Source of the DNA: a virus
Length of the DNA stretch: 31,662 nt
Reading direction: 5' to 3' (one strand)
IMG/VR virus record: IMGVR_UViG_3300032116_000870
Span: 1 to 31,662 of that record
Shown here: positions 17,895 through 25,204 of the stretch, piece by piece
Numbering within the stretch: position 1 is the first letter of the stretch
How the letters are laid out: every line of letters begins with the position of its first letter
Position numbers and translations under genes: made by a program
Notes under the pieces: generated by a model
The model's input: the letters and a program-made list of their open reading frames with translations, nothing else
Told to the model about the DNA's origin: nothing
The model's database searches: none

Positions 17895-17987
17895 TCATCC
17901 CCAAATCCAAACAAGGGTGAACGTTCCCCAGATTATAAAAATAACCAAAAAGGCCGCAACGATGAACGCTTCGACCCAGTCCCACAT
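17895..17987 (-). CDS. Tiny hydrophobic protein, 30 aa
   Basis: The frame encodes MWDWVEAFIVAAFLVIFIIW plus ten more residues ending WIWG, almost wholly a single membrane span. It exactly fills the space between the 68-residue gene (2 bases after its TGA) and the ATG of the 150-residue gene (1 base before it). The exact fit and the clean span support a real gene. The ribosome site is weak, so translation may depend on coupling. Small single-span peptides in this position are often holin-like or lysis regulators. That role is inference. Confidence 0.55.
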   Translation of the reverse strand: MWDWVEAFIVAAFLVIFIIWGTFTLVWIWG

Positions 17988-17989
17988 GG

Positions 17990-18196
17990 TCAGGCAGGAG
18001 CGCTAGGCTCTTCTGGAGGGGCTTCAGGGGCGGCAAACGAGCCGTCCTCTTGCCTGACCCAGTTGACTTGCACCTCATCTTCGACCGTTTGGCACTGGGC
18101 CAAAATGCTTGGGTGGAAACATTGGTCAATTGTAAAACCCTCAACAGGTACAAGAATCTCTGCGACTACGTTGTTTTGAATTCGTGCTGTTTTCAT
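17990..18196 (-). CDS. Small tail-associated protein, 68 aa
   Basis: The core reads MKTARIQNNVVAEI, then CFHPSILAQCQTV and VQVNWVRQEDGSF, with an acidic proline-rich end (PEAPPEEPSAPA). The FHP...V..W...DG.F pattern is common in small proteins encoded next to phage tail fibre genes, some of them fibre assembly factors. I start at the ATG at 18196, which has GGAG 8 bases upstream. An in-frame GTG at 18205 would overlap the preceding gene and has no better site. It follows the glycine-rich gene by two bases. The exact job is unknown. Confidence 0.75.
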   Translation of the reverse strand: MKTARIQNNVVAEILVPVEGFTIDQCFHPSILAQCQTVEDEVQVNWVRQEDGSFAAPEAPPEEPSAPA

Positions 18197-18198
18197 TT

Positions 18199-18963
18199 TT
18201 ACCACTCCACAATAACCATACCACCGCCAGCAGGGTAAGAGGTGGACGCACCTGCACCGCCACCGGGGTAGCCGCCGCCTGAACTATTGCCACCACCACC
18301 ACCGCCGTTTATGCCACTCTGTTGTGGGCCACCGCCACCGCCAGTGCCAATGAAATCTATTGAAAATCCACCTTGCATTCCAGATGTTGGCATTGGTGGG
18401 CTTCCGTTTGTGAAGTAAGTGCCACCACCTGAACCCATAATGCCATTGCCGCCAGTAAAGCTAGCGTTACTTCCTGACCCGCCACCTGACGCGCCAGTTC
18501 TTCCGTTGTCACTAGCGGTGATAGCGCTTTTTCCGCCATTCCCAAAAAGGTTGCCAACGCCACCACCAGCGACTGCCTGATAGCCTTCGCCGCCAGAAGT
18601 GTTTATATCGCCACCTACGCCAACGCCACCAGACACTACCTGCGCACTAGACGCAGAGCCTCCGCCTGTCGCAGAGCAGTACAAGCCGAACGAGGAAGTC
18701 CCCCCAGTAGAACTGTTGCCCAAACCAGCGGAGCCAACGGTTACGGCAATAGATGTCACTCCCGTCAATTCGTATATGGCACGCATTGTGAAGCCGCCAC
18801 CTCCACCTCCAGCGCCGCCGCCGCCACCAAAACAACGGGCGCGAACTTTAGCAACGCCCGGTGGTACATACCATGTGCCCGAGTAAGGGAAGATTTGAAC
18901 CTGTCCAGTGCCAAAGACACCAGAGAGGGGGTTGGACGCCTGAGATTGAATAGGAACAGCCAT
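18199..18963 (-). CDS. Glycine-rich tail fibre or adhesin-type protein, 254 aa
   Basis: Residues 29-48 read GTWYVPPGVAKVRARCFGGG, a beta strand entry found at the start of glycine-rich domains in phage tail proteins. Most of residues 45-250 is made of glycine runs broken by Ser, Asn and small strands (GGGGAGGGGGGF, SGGVGVGGDINTSGG, PGGGAGASTSYPAGGG). It ends in a short hydrophobic strand, MVIVEW. Polyglycine stretches of this kind can pack as polyglycine-II sandwiches, as in the S16 gp38-type host-recognition adhesins. That comparison is about composition, not homology. The ATG overlaps the stop of the 970-residue gene (TAATG), with AAGGA about 9 bases upstream. Confidence 0.75.
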   Translation of the reverse strand: MAVPIQSQASNPLSGVFGTGQVQIFPYSGTWYVPPGVAKVRARCFGGGGGAGGGGGGFTMRAIYELTGVTSIAVTVGSAGLGNSSTGGTSSFGLYCSATGGGSASSAQVVSGGVGVGGDINTSGGEGYQAVAGGGVGNLFGNGGKSAITASDNGRTGASGGGSGSNASFTGGNGIMGSGGGTYFTNGSPPMPTSGMQGGFSIDFIGTGGGGGPQQSGINGGGGGGNSSGGGYPGGGAGASTSYPAGGGMVIVEW

Positions 18964-21875
18964 TATGAATTTCCTTGTAAATTGACGCTTCGTCCGTTGA
19001 AGGTTCCTTTGACGCCATTCACCGCCGCGCCAGTGCTGTCAAAAGCGCCAGTTGCCGTGCTTGTGTATGACGCTCCTAACAAAACCTGTCCGTTGTTTGC
19101 CAGCTGGCCTGTGGAGCCTGCTGTTGCGCCTGTAATGGCAACCCCAGCAAAAACGCCTGCGATGTTTGAAGAAGTAGTTGTTGGCGCAATTGGCGTCAAC
19201 GCCGAAGGAGTTACGCCCGCGACGATGGGGTACGAATTTGAAACGCTAGTGCCGTTGATAATCAGGAAAGTTGGGAAACGGCTTGTGTTTAAAAAAGTAA
19301 GGACGCAGTTATTTCCCACTCCAGAAGTGACTCGGGGTTGGGCCGCAAGGCCGTACGAACCACTCACGCTGTATCCATTGTTTGAGAACATGGGGACGTT
19401 GCTAGTGCCAGTTATTTGGTATGGCAGTTGCTGACCACTGCTGAACGTCATTTGTGCTGGCAGGCAGGCAATACCTATTTGCGTGCTGTCGTATGCCGTT
19501 GCTATAACTACATTGCCGTTGCCAGTCAAACCTATGCCCATCATAGGGTTCGAAATTGGGCCGTTTGTTGAACCCAAAGGCCAAGAGCTCAATGCGGCGG
19601 TTGACCCAACGGTTGCAGCTCCACTGTCTGTGAACATAAAATAATCAGGGTATCCAGACTCATAGCTTGTATAAATATACATACCAGACTCAGTAGCACA
19701 CAGTTGCGGACTTTGAATGGCCGCACTCATGCTAAATGACACTACAGCCGAACTTGTCCATGTGTTTGGCGCTGTTGGAACAAAGGTTTGAGAGTACCCC
19801 GGTCCCCCGCTGCTATACCACCCGCAAACAGCAAATCCACCGTGATTGTTTCCTGCGGCAGTAAGAGATTGCGCGAGGGAAGTAGTGGTAATTTGACTTA
19901 AAAGCGTTAACGATGAGTCATATACTCTTGCATATACGAGGCTACTGCCGTCCACGCTATAAACAAACACAAAATTGTTGTCTGTCATGCCAGAAATGTC
20001 AAAAACCAAGCTTGTGGAGTAACCTGTAATGGTGACGTTGACGCTGGATGTAGGCGAATAACCAGAACTAAAAACTTGCAAAGTAGCAACGGTGTTACTT
20101 GTTGAGGTATATGCCACAACAAATCCGCCACCAGACAGCGCCCCAACTCTTACAGAAAAATCTGTACCGTTACCAGAAGTTGAAACAGTTGCGGTGGTTA
20201 TCAATAAACCTGTTGGCGAATATACGCTTGCGTAAACCGGGTAAGGTGCACTGGAAGATTTCCATGCCACAACAAAGTTACCATTTGGCAACGTGCAACT
20301 AGCAATCGAATTAGCACTTGAACCAGAAACAACTGTAGGCCCAGATACCGTAGATGGAGTATTTGTGACCACTGTTGCCGAGTTGACTGTTGAATAAAAC
20401 GACAACGAGTTAGGATTAACTGTAGACGGAATGAACGCCCCGGCAGGCTGACCCGTAACAACGACTGAAGGGCCAGTTGTAGAAGAAACTGGCTGAATCG
20501 CATAGTTTGAAGTGCTTATTTTGCAAAACACTTGATTTACAGGTTTCTGTTGATTGGTTGCCGAAACCCAATACGCATTGACAAAACCGCCAGATTCAAT
20601 CAAAGTAATTTTGCTGTACCTACCCGCAAAACCACCAGTCACCTGAATAGGTATTGCGCCAGTGACGTTTGAGCCGCTCACACTAACCCCAGAAGAGTTA
20701 TAGAACGCATACTGCATATTCCCATAACCATCTGAAAAATACATAATAAAATTGCCAGAACTAAGGCATTGGAGGCTTAAATAACCGCCCGCATAGTTGG
20801 TCTGGTAAAAGCTGTTTGCTATAGGAATCGCAATATTCTCTGCGCCCATCGTATTGCTTAGTGGCAAAAAACGGAATGCTGGGTATCCATATGTTCCGTT
20901 GCTTGAGTAATAACCAATAACAATTGTTGTTCCATCAGCCTGCACAGAGGCGTCTGGGTTTCCAGCGCCTTGAGCGCTTGAGGATATACCAGAGGGAGTT
21001 GTAAATTGGGTTATGCCAATAATTGCCGCCCCTGCCGAGTTGTAAAGCCTGTAGTAGTAGGTTGTGGTGTTAAATCGGTCGCAAACAAACAGGGAACTGT
21101 CGCTCCTTGATGTGAAAGCAAACGAATTTTCAACAGCAGCTGCAATTATTCCAGTGGCAATAGTTGCGTATGCACCAACACCAGTAGCGTTGTATGCACG
21201 CAAAAATATCTGACTTGATGTATTTTTTGCGGCAATAGCGAAGCCGCCGTTTGCCAGACTCGTCATCTCGATAGGAACGTAAGACGCACCGAGGGAGAAC
21301 GAGGTGTCCTGCGTAGCCGCTGTGACAACGGTTCCGCTATTGTCGTAAATTGCATAGTTGACGGAGTTTGCTGTTCCGCCAGTGTTGTTTATCCAACCTA
21401 CAGCAAATCCGCCACCAATCAAAGCGACAACAGAAACAGCAGAGTAGCTGGCATTTGTAAATGTTGCAGAAACAGATGTTGGCGCGACCACAACAGTGTT
21501 AGTTGAGTCAACAATTCTAAAATAGACTTGGTTTGGAGTTGATGGCGATTGGGTGTAATTTGTCCAAACCTGAACAATATTACCGTCGGTCAAAACAGCC
21601 GCAAACTTCCGAGATGTCCCGCCAGAAATTCCAGTTTGCATCTGAGCAAATGAAAATGCTGGAGAAATAATTCCGCCTACCCCGTTAGGATTGATTGCGG
21701 CTGGAAGCGCAAAATTAAAATTTACAGTGCTAGGCGGCGTCAAATTGGCAGGATTCTTGTAGTCGCCATTTTGAAAGTACACAGGGTCGCCAGCATTAAA
21801 GCCAGTGGCTGTGTAGACCTCAGTAACGCTTGCTGTGCCTGAGTTGTTTGGAAGCTGTTGAATAGAACGTGACAT
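18963..21875 (-). CDS. Large repeat protein, putative beta-propeller receptor-binding tail protein, 970 aa
   Basis: About 13 repeat units of roughly 45-60 residues can be seen. Each is centred on a strand such as GGFAVGW, GGFAIAAK, GNFIMYFS, GNFVVAWKSS, GGFVVAYTS, NNFVFVYS or GNVVIATAYDS and is usually followed by a turn into VYASVYS or VYARVYD. This pattern suits a multi-blade beta-propeller. The last 80 residues (AGVFAGVAITGATAGSTGQL onward) form a separate small domain that resembles capsid or fibre decoration modules. The N-terminus (residues 1-60) is a different attachment-like segment. A GAGG lies about 7 bases before the ATG. Size, repeats and place between fibre genes point to host recognition; no ligand can be named. 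Confidence 0.75.
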   Translation of the reverse strand: MSRSIQQLPNNSGTASVTEVYTATGFNAGDPVYFQNGDYKNPANLTPPSTVNFNFALPAAINPNGVGGIISPAFSFAQMQTGISGGTSRKFAAVLTDGNIVQVWTNYTQSPSTPNQVYFRIVDSTNTVVVAPTSVSATFTNASYSAVSVVALIGGGFAVGWINNTGGTANSVNYAIYDNSGTVVTAATQDTSFSLGASYVPIEMTSLANGGFAIAAKNTSSQIFLRAYNATGVGAYATIATGIIAAAVENSFAFTSRSDSSLFVCDRFNTTTYYYRLYNSAGAAIIGITQFTTPSGISSSAQGAGNPDASVQADGTTIVIGYYSSNGTYGYPAFRFLPLSNTMGAENIAIPIANSFYQTNYAGGYLSLQCLSSGNFIMYFSDGYGNMQYAFYNSSGVSVSGSNVTGAIPIQVTGGFAGRYSKITLIESGGFVNAYWVSATNQQKPVNQVFCKISTSNYAIQPVSSTTGPSVVVTGQPAGAFIPSTVNPNSLSFYSTVNSATVVTNTPSTVSGPTVVSGSSANSIASCTLPNGNFVVAWKSSSAPYPVYASVYSPTGLLITTATVSTSGNGTDFSVRVGALSGGGFVVAYTSTSNTVATLQVFSSGYSPTSSVNVTITGYSTSLVFDISGMTDNNFVFVYSVDGSSLVYARVYDSSLTLLSQITTTSLAQSLTAAGNNHGGFAVCGWYSSGGPGYSQTFVPTAPNTWTSSAVVSFSMSAAIQSPQLCATESGMYIYTSYESGYPDYFMFTDSGAATVGSTAALSSWPLGSTNGPISNPMMGIGLTGNGNVVIATAYDSTQIGIACLPAQMTFSSGQQLPYQITGTSNVPMFSNNGYSVSGSYGLAAQPRVTSGVGNNCVLTFLNTSRFPTFLIINGTSVSNSYPIVAGVTPSALTPIAPTTTSSNIAGVFAGVAITGATAGSTGQLANNGQVLLGASYTSTATGAFDSTGAAVNGVKGTFNGRSVNLQGNS

Positions 21876-21877
21876 TT

Positions 21878-22186
21878 TTAACCCTCGTATCCGTAGACGT
21901 TGACATTTACACCAGCGACAGTGGCATAAGCAACTACCAATTTGCCAGCAGTAGCGACCAAGCCGCCCCGCTCCAAAACACTGTTTGGCGGAATCACGGT
22001 CTCAAACTCCAAGTATTCAGCCGCTGTTGGTGTTGATGTTGCGGCAATTGCCAAGTTGACAGCAACAGGAAAACCGCTCGTGTTGTTCATCGAGACATTG
22101 AACACAGACGGAGTTACTGCAACCGTGTATACGGTGGTGTTTGTTGCGGCGGCGAGTGACGCCTGACCTAGTGTGCCTGATGCCAT
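21878..22186 (-). CDS. Small tail or fibre-associated protein, 102 aa
   Basis: This protein is beta-rich and has no cysteine. It starts MASGTLGQASLAAATNTTVY and continues with VFNVSMNNTSGFPVAVNLA, EYLEFETVIPPNSVLERGG, and a final NVNVYGYEG. Short proteins of this type, with a PPN..LERGGLV core, are encoded beside fibre genes in many aquatic phages, but I know of no assigned function. The ATG at 22186 has AAGGA 7 bases upstream. Two bases separate its stop from the next gene's start. A structural role at the tail tip is inferred from position. Confidence 0.75.
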   Translation of the reverse strand: MASGTLGQASLAAATNTTVYTVAVTPSVFNVSMNNTSGFPVAVNLAIAATSTPTAAEYLEFETVIPPNSVLERGGLVATAGKLVVAYATVAGVNVNVYGYEG

Positions 22187-22195
22187 GTTCGTTCC

Positions 22196-23263
22196 TTAAA
22201 ATTGGGCCATGAAATATGTTTTGGCGGTTGTTGGACCTGTGACTGGCAAATCATTCCAACTAGGGGCTGCGCCAGCATTTGCCGTCAATACCTGTCCGGT
22301 CGTACCGTTGGTCAAATACGCAGTTGTACCTACTGAGGACTGATACACCACCGTATACGCACCGCCACCAGCTAAGTTTGAAGCCGTTGTAGCAGCAGGG
22401 CCTGCGCCCCACACAAGGTTTGTACCATCCCAAAGCAAAGCATTACCAGCGGTTACTGGGGCAGCTACAAAGCCTGTGGTGTTTAAACCTGTTTGGTATG
22501 CAACTCGATTAGCTGCACCGCCAGCAATGTTAGTTGCTGTGCCCACCGACAAGGTAGACTGCGCCACATACTGAGGGGCTGTAGCACCGGCAGTAAGTAC
22601 TTGGTTTGTTGCACCAAGGGGGAGGAATGTGGTTGTGCTGGCCGCGCTCTGATAGGGCAGTGAACCTGTTGCGCCACCAGAAAGGTTAGTCACTGGAATT
22701 GTAGAAGGGGCCACCCAAGTCATTGCTGAACCTGTAGAGGACAGCAGGTATGTATTAGCGCCAACAGCGTTTAAGCCCGTACCGCCGGAAGTAATAGGCA
22801 ACGCAGTACCCAGATCCAGTGTGGGCAGGTAGTCCATCGCCACGCCAACGTCTGTACCATTGTTATAGAGCCAAGCTTTCTTGCCGTTGGGAACACTCAC
22901 ACCGGTCTGGCCAGCAACCTTAACGGTAACTGCAAAGCCACCAACCGAGTTGTTGAATACCAGATATGGTTTGAAAATAGCTGGTACGTTAATTGTGCCC
23001 GGAGCAGACAACGTAGCCGTAACGTTCAAAACAAACGCGCGAGCAACTTGGTATGCAGGATCATCAATCAGTGTGTATGTGGCAACGTTGGCGGTGAAGT
23101 CGCCCGTAGCGCAAACAGCTGTACCAACAATCGCTTGCTCCAAACCGGATGCAGCCGAGCTTGTGCTACCAAGGTTAGAGTTGGTAATAGAACCCCACAC
23201 ACCCGACTTATCGCCGGTGGTCATCAGTTCTATTTTTAGATTGGCACTGTATAAACTTGGCAT
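22196..23263 (-). CDS. Tail fibre protein with tandem 51-residue repeats, 355 aa
   Basis: Residues 1-40 (MPSLYSANLKIELMTTGDKS, then GVWGSITNSNLG) are the typical N-terminal attachment module of phage fibres. Residues 50-145 form a beta-rich domain with NGKKAWLYNNGTDV. Residues 193-338 hold three tandem repeats starting at 193 (NLSGGATGSLPYQS), 244 (NIAGGAANRVAYQT) and 295 (NLAGGGAYTVVYQS). Each ends in a QVLTA or ALLWDGT turn, and a degenerate unit occurs at 151-187. Repeats of this sort build trimeric shafts. The C-terminus (TTAKTYFMAQF) is very short, so the host-binding tip is probably supplied by another protein. An AGG lies 6 bases before the ATG. Confidence 0.8.
   Translation of the reverse strand: MPSLYSANLKIELMTTGDKSGVWGSITNSNLGSTSSAASGLEQAIVGTAVCATGDFTANVATYTLIDDPAYQVARAFVLNVTATLSAPGTINVPAIFKPYLVFNNSVGGFAVTVKVAGQTGVSVPNGKKAWLYNNGTDVGVAMDYLPTLDLGTALPITSGGTGLNAVGANTYLLSSTGSAMTWVAPSTIPVTNLSGGATGSLPYQSAASTTTFLPLGATNQVLTAGATAPQYVAQSTLSVGTATNIAGGAANRVAYQTGLNTTGFVAAPVTAGNALLWDGTNLVWGAGPAATTASNLAGGGAYTVVYQSSVGTTAYLTNGTTGQVLTANAGAAPSWNDLPVTGPTTAKTYFMAQF
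22250..22687 (-). repeat. Three tandem 153-bp coding repeats in the tail fibre gene
   Basis: The repeats encode units starting at residues 193, 244 and 295 of the 355-residue fibre. The period is exactly 51 residues. The copies have diverged at the protein level but keep the pattern N-(L/I)-(S/A)-G-G-(A/G) followed eight or so residues later by YQ. Such arrays can change copy number by recombination. Confidence 0.7.
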
Positions 23264-23272
23264 GATCTACCT

Positions 23273-23704
23273 TTAATACGAACTGCGGATCAACGCTGTT
23301 GTTGATGTGTTGGCAGGCATCGTGATCGTGAAGTTGGATGACGTCTTGTCGCTTCCAAAGTCTAGCACGGCAATGGATTTATTACCTTGCGTTTCGTTAT
23401 AGATCAATGCACACCGCGCTGTGATTGTGCCAGTCCACGAGATGTTTGGGAAGCCCACATACGCAGTATAGTCAGATGAAGACGAAGAAACTGTAATAGG
23501 CGTGAGTTGTGCACCGCCTGCAGCGTACGGAGACGCCCCCGTTGTAGCTGGCACTTCGTTTGCGGAAGAGTACACAGTTGTGTCGGCATTCAAATTTGCG
23601 TCTGCCGTGTACAAAGCGATCTTGATAACGTCTGTAGTCAGGTCGTGAATACCTTGATACAGCTCCGCCTTGAAGCTCGTTGTTTGGGTTTGAACAATAC
23701 TCAT
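23273..23704 (-). CDS. Putative tail protein, 143 aa
   Basis: The sequence begins MSIVQTQTTSFKAELYQGIH and continues with VIKIALYTADANLNADTTVY, a start seen in many uncharacterised phage structural proteins. The remainder is beta-rich, with YTAYVGFPNISWTGTI, ARCALIYNETQGNKSIAVL and a closing NTSTTALIRSSY. There is no membrane span or enzyme motif. Its ATG overlaps the stop of the 220-residue adaptor-like gene (ATGA), and the fibre gene follows after 9 bases. A tail tip or fibre-attachment role is plausible from that position only. Confidence 0.75.
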   Translation of the reverse strand: MSIVQTQTTSFKAELYQGIHDLTTDVIKIALYTADANLNADTTVYSSANEVPATTGASPYAAGGAQLTPITVSSSSSDYTAYVGFPNISWTGTITARCALIYNETQGNKSIAVLDFGSDKTSSNFTITMPANTSTTALIRSSY

Positions 23705-24363
23705 GAGACGGGTATCCTTGGCTCACGACGATAAGTGTCGGTTTGCTGTTTGCCCTCACCCAAGTTCTTCAGAAGCGCCAATGCCTCCATGTACTTCTGG
23801 TTGTACATAGCCGTCATGTCCTGCTCACCCTTCATGTAGGTGTTAGCCTCAACCAAAGTGCCGTACAGCAGCACAGAGCTGAAGTTTTCGCTTAGCCATG
23901 TTGTCGTTGCAGTGACAATGGACTCAGGCATGTAGAAGTAACTTAAGTTGGTGGTCAGCGCAGCGCTGGGCGTAGGTCCCAGAATGAACTGCAACTGCGT
24001 CACAGGTGTGGCAGGGCCATTGATTGCGTAGTACTTTGGCGTGCCAGTAGTGGCTGGATTGGGGTACGCCTCCTGCATGAACGCAGGGTCTTTGTTAAGC
24101 AAGTAAATGTAGTTGCCACTTGCATCAATCACGGCAAACGAATACACGGACAGCAAGTCTGTTGGCGCATTAAACGTATTCACGCTTGGCGTTAAAGCCG
24201 TAGTCGAGGTCTTACGTAAATTGGCCAGCTGCACCGAGTTGTAGATGCGCTGCTCCGCCTGCTGAATCATGGTGTTCATGTCAGTAGTGTCGAAGGTGTT
24301 CTGCGTGTAATCAGATACCGCAGTCACCAATTGGGAGTAAGTCAGCGCACCTAGTGTTGCCAT
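23701..24363 (-). CDS. Putative tail adaptor protein, 220 aa
   Basis: The N-terminal third is helical: LTYSQLVTAVSDYTQNTFDT, then MIQQAEQRIYNSVQLANLRK. A beta-rich centre follows, with VNTFNAPTDLLSVYSFAVID. The C-terminus is helical again (LYGTLVEANTYMKGEQDMTA, then YNQKYMEALALLKNLGEGKQ). This helix-beta-helix layout matches head-tail adaptor proteins that ring the portal in short-tailed phages. A GAGG lies 6 bases before the ATG at 24363. The 233-residue gene further upstream has a similar layout, so the phage may use two stacked adaptor-type proteins. The assignment rests on pattern, not on a search. Confidence 0.65.
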   Translation of the reverse strand: MATLGALTYSQLVTAVSDYTQNTFDTTDMNTMIQQAEQRIYNSVQLANLRKTSTTALTPSVNTFNAPTDLLSVYSFAVIDASGNYIYLLNKDPAFMQEAYPNPATTGTPKYYAINGPATPVTQLQFILGPTPSAALTTNLSYFYMPESIVTATTTWLSENFSSVLLYGTLVEANTYMKGEQDMTAMYNQKYMEALALLKNLGEGKQQTDTYRREPRIPVS

Positions 24364-24370
24364 ATAAACC

Positions 24371-24622
24371 TCAAGCCATTGGGCCGCGAGCCATCACCCC
24401 TTTGGTAGCTGCGCCAGTACCACGGATTTTAATACCGGTTTCTTTTACAGACTCTTTGCCTTGTGAGTTGTTGTACATGCCAACACTCATACGTGGCTGC
24501 ATAGCGGCCAGCGTCTCCAGACCAGAATCTTTACCGGGCGTTGTGGAAGCCCTAACGGTTTTGCCGCTCATTGTGTGCGGCTTTGCGTAAGCTGAAGCGG
24601 GAAGATTGTTAACTTTAGCCAT
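24371..24622 (-). CDS. Small basic protein, 83 aa
   Basis: The sequence is polar, lysine-rich and rich in Ser, Thr and Gly, with no cysteine or membrane span: KVNNLPASAYAKPHTMSGKT, then TTPGKDSGLETLAAMQPRMS and a Gly-rich end. It looks largely disordered. The ATG at 24622 has a strong GGAGG 6 bases upstream, two bases after the 61-residue gene. No family is recognised. It is one of a series of small basic genes between the adaptor-like genes and the 817-residue virion gene, and may be a virion or assembly component. Confidence 0.7.
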   Translation of the reverse strand: MAKVNNLPASAYAKPHTMSGKTVRASTTPGKDSGLETLAAMQPRMSVGMYNNSQGKESVKETGIKIRGTGAATKGVMARGPMA

Positions 24623-24624
24623 GA

Positions 24625-24810
24625 TTAGCCTCCGCGTTGGTTGTTCACACGCGCCATGTTGCGGCCAACCGCTTTCATCGCTTCGCTCTTAACGCCCAAA
24701 GATTTCTTGCCACCCTTGTCAGTCCCTTTGGTGGGGCCGCTGTTGGGGAAAACTTGAACGTCTGTCTTACCGCGTTTAGCGACGCCGTCCGCTGCTTTTG
24801 TGTATGCCAT
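24625..24810 (-). CDS. Small lysine-rich protein with N-terminal ADGxAxxGKT motif, 61 aa
   Basis: The N-terminus MAYTKAADGVAKRGKT carries the motif that three neighbouring proteins have at or near their C-termini. The rest is Lys/Gly-rich and probably disordered (NSGPTKGTDKGGKKSLGVKS, EAMKAVGRNMARVNNQRGG). The charge is strongly positive, which would suit binding to DNA, RNA or an acidic protein surface. The ATG at 24810 has AAGGAG 6 bases upstream. No family is recognised. Confidence 0.75.
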   Translation of the reverse strand: MAYTKAADGVAKRGKTDVQVFPNSGPTKGTDKGGKKSLGVKSEAMKAVGRNMARVNNQRGG

Positions 24811-24820
24811 GATTAGCTCC

Positions 24821-25204
24821 TTAAGATACCGTTACTGTACCAACATTTGCTCTAGCCACCAAGTAGTTTGGTGTTAAAGCTGCATCAAAACTGCTGGCAC
24901 CCCCAACTGGATTCCAGCCCCACTGAATATCACGACTGCCGCCTGTGGGATCGCCCCCTGCATTTGGCCCTGCAGTCACATAAGTTGTGTCTCTACGCGG
25001 GTTGCGTACAGCCTGCGGGTCATCCACCGGATACATACCCAACTGCAACTGCGGTTGATCGGGGTCCCAGCAAGTGTCGCACACCAACAGGTTGTACGTC
25101 TTGGTCTTGATGACCTCTTTGCGCAGTGCCGTTAATTTGAACTGGAAGCCACAGCGATCGCATATCGCGATACTGTTCTTACCAGAAGCAAATCTGTTGC
25201 CCAT
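24821..25204 (-). CDS. Zinc-ribbon protein, 127 aa
   Basis: Two CxxC knuckles are clear: C15-DR-C18 followed by GFQFKLTALRKE, and C42-DT-C45 followed by WDPDQPQLQLG. This is a rubredoxin-like zinc ribbon. The second half has RNPRRDTTYVTAGPNAGGDP and a beta-rich tail. Zinc-ribbon proteins of this form occur in structural operons of many aquatic phages with no defined function. Its ATG overlaps the stop of the 233-residue gene (TAATG). The ribosome site is weak, so coupling probably matters. Zinc binding is inferred from the four cysteines. Confidence 0.8.
   Translation of the reverse strand: MGNRFASGKNSIAICDRCGFQFKLTALRKEVIKTKTYNLLVCDTCWDPDQPQLQLGMYPVDDPQAVRNPRRDTTYVTAGPNAGGDPTGGSRDIQWGWNPVGGASSFDAALTPNYLVARANVGTVTVS

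Noticed and set aside
17839-18153. Minus-strand 104-codon frame ending in Leu-Pro repeats
   Set aside because: It overlaps the 68-, 30- and 150-residue genes in another frame and its Pro-Leu tail is an artefact of reading GGCAACGG-type repeats out of frame.
18199-18963. Glycine-codon array considered as a non-coding tandem repeat
   Set aside because: The frame is open throughout with a fitting start and stop, and the glycine runs are irregular and use mixed codons.
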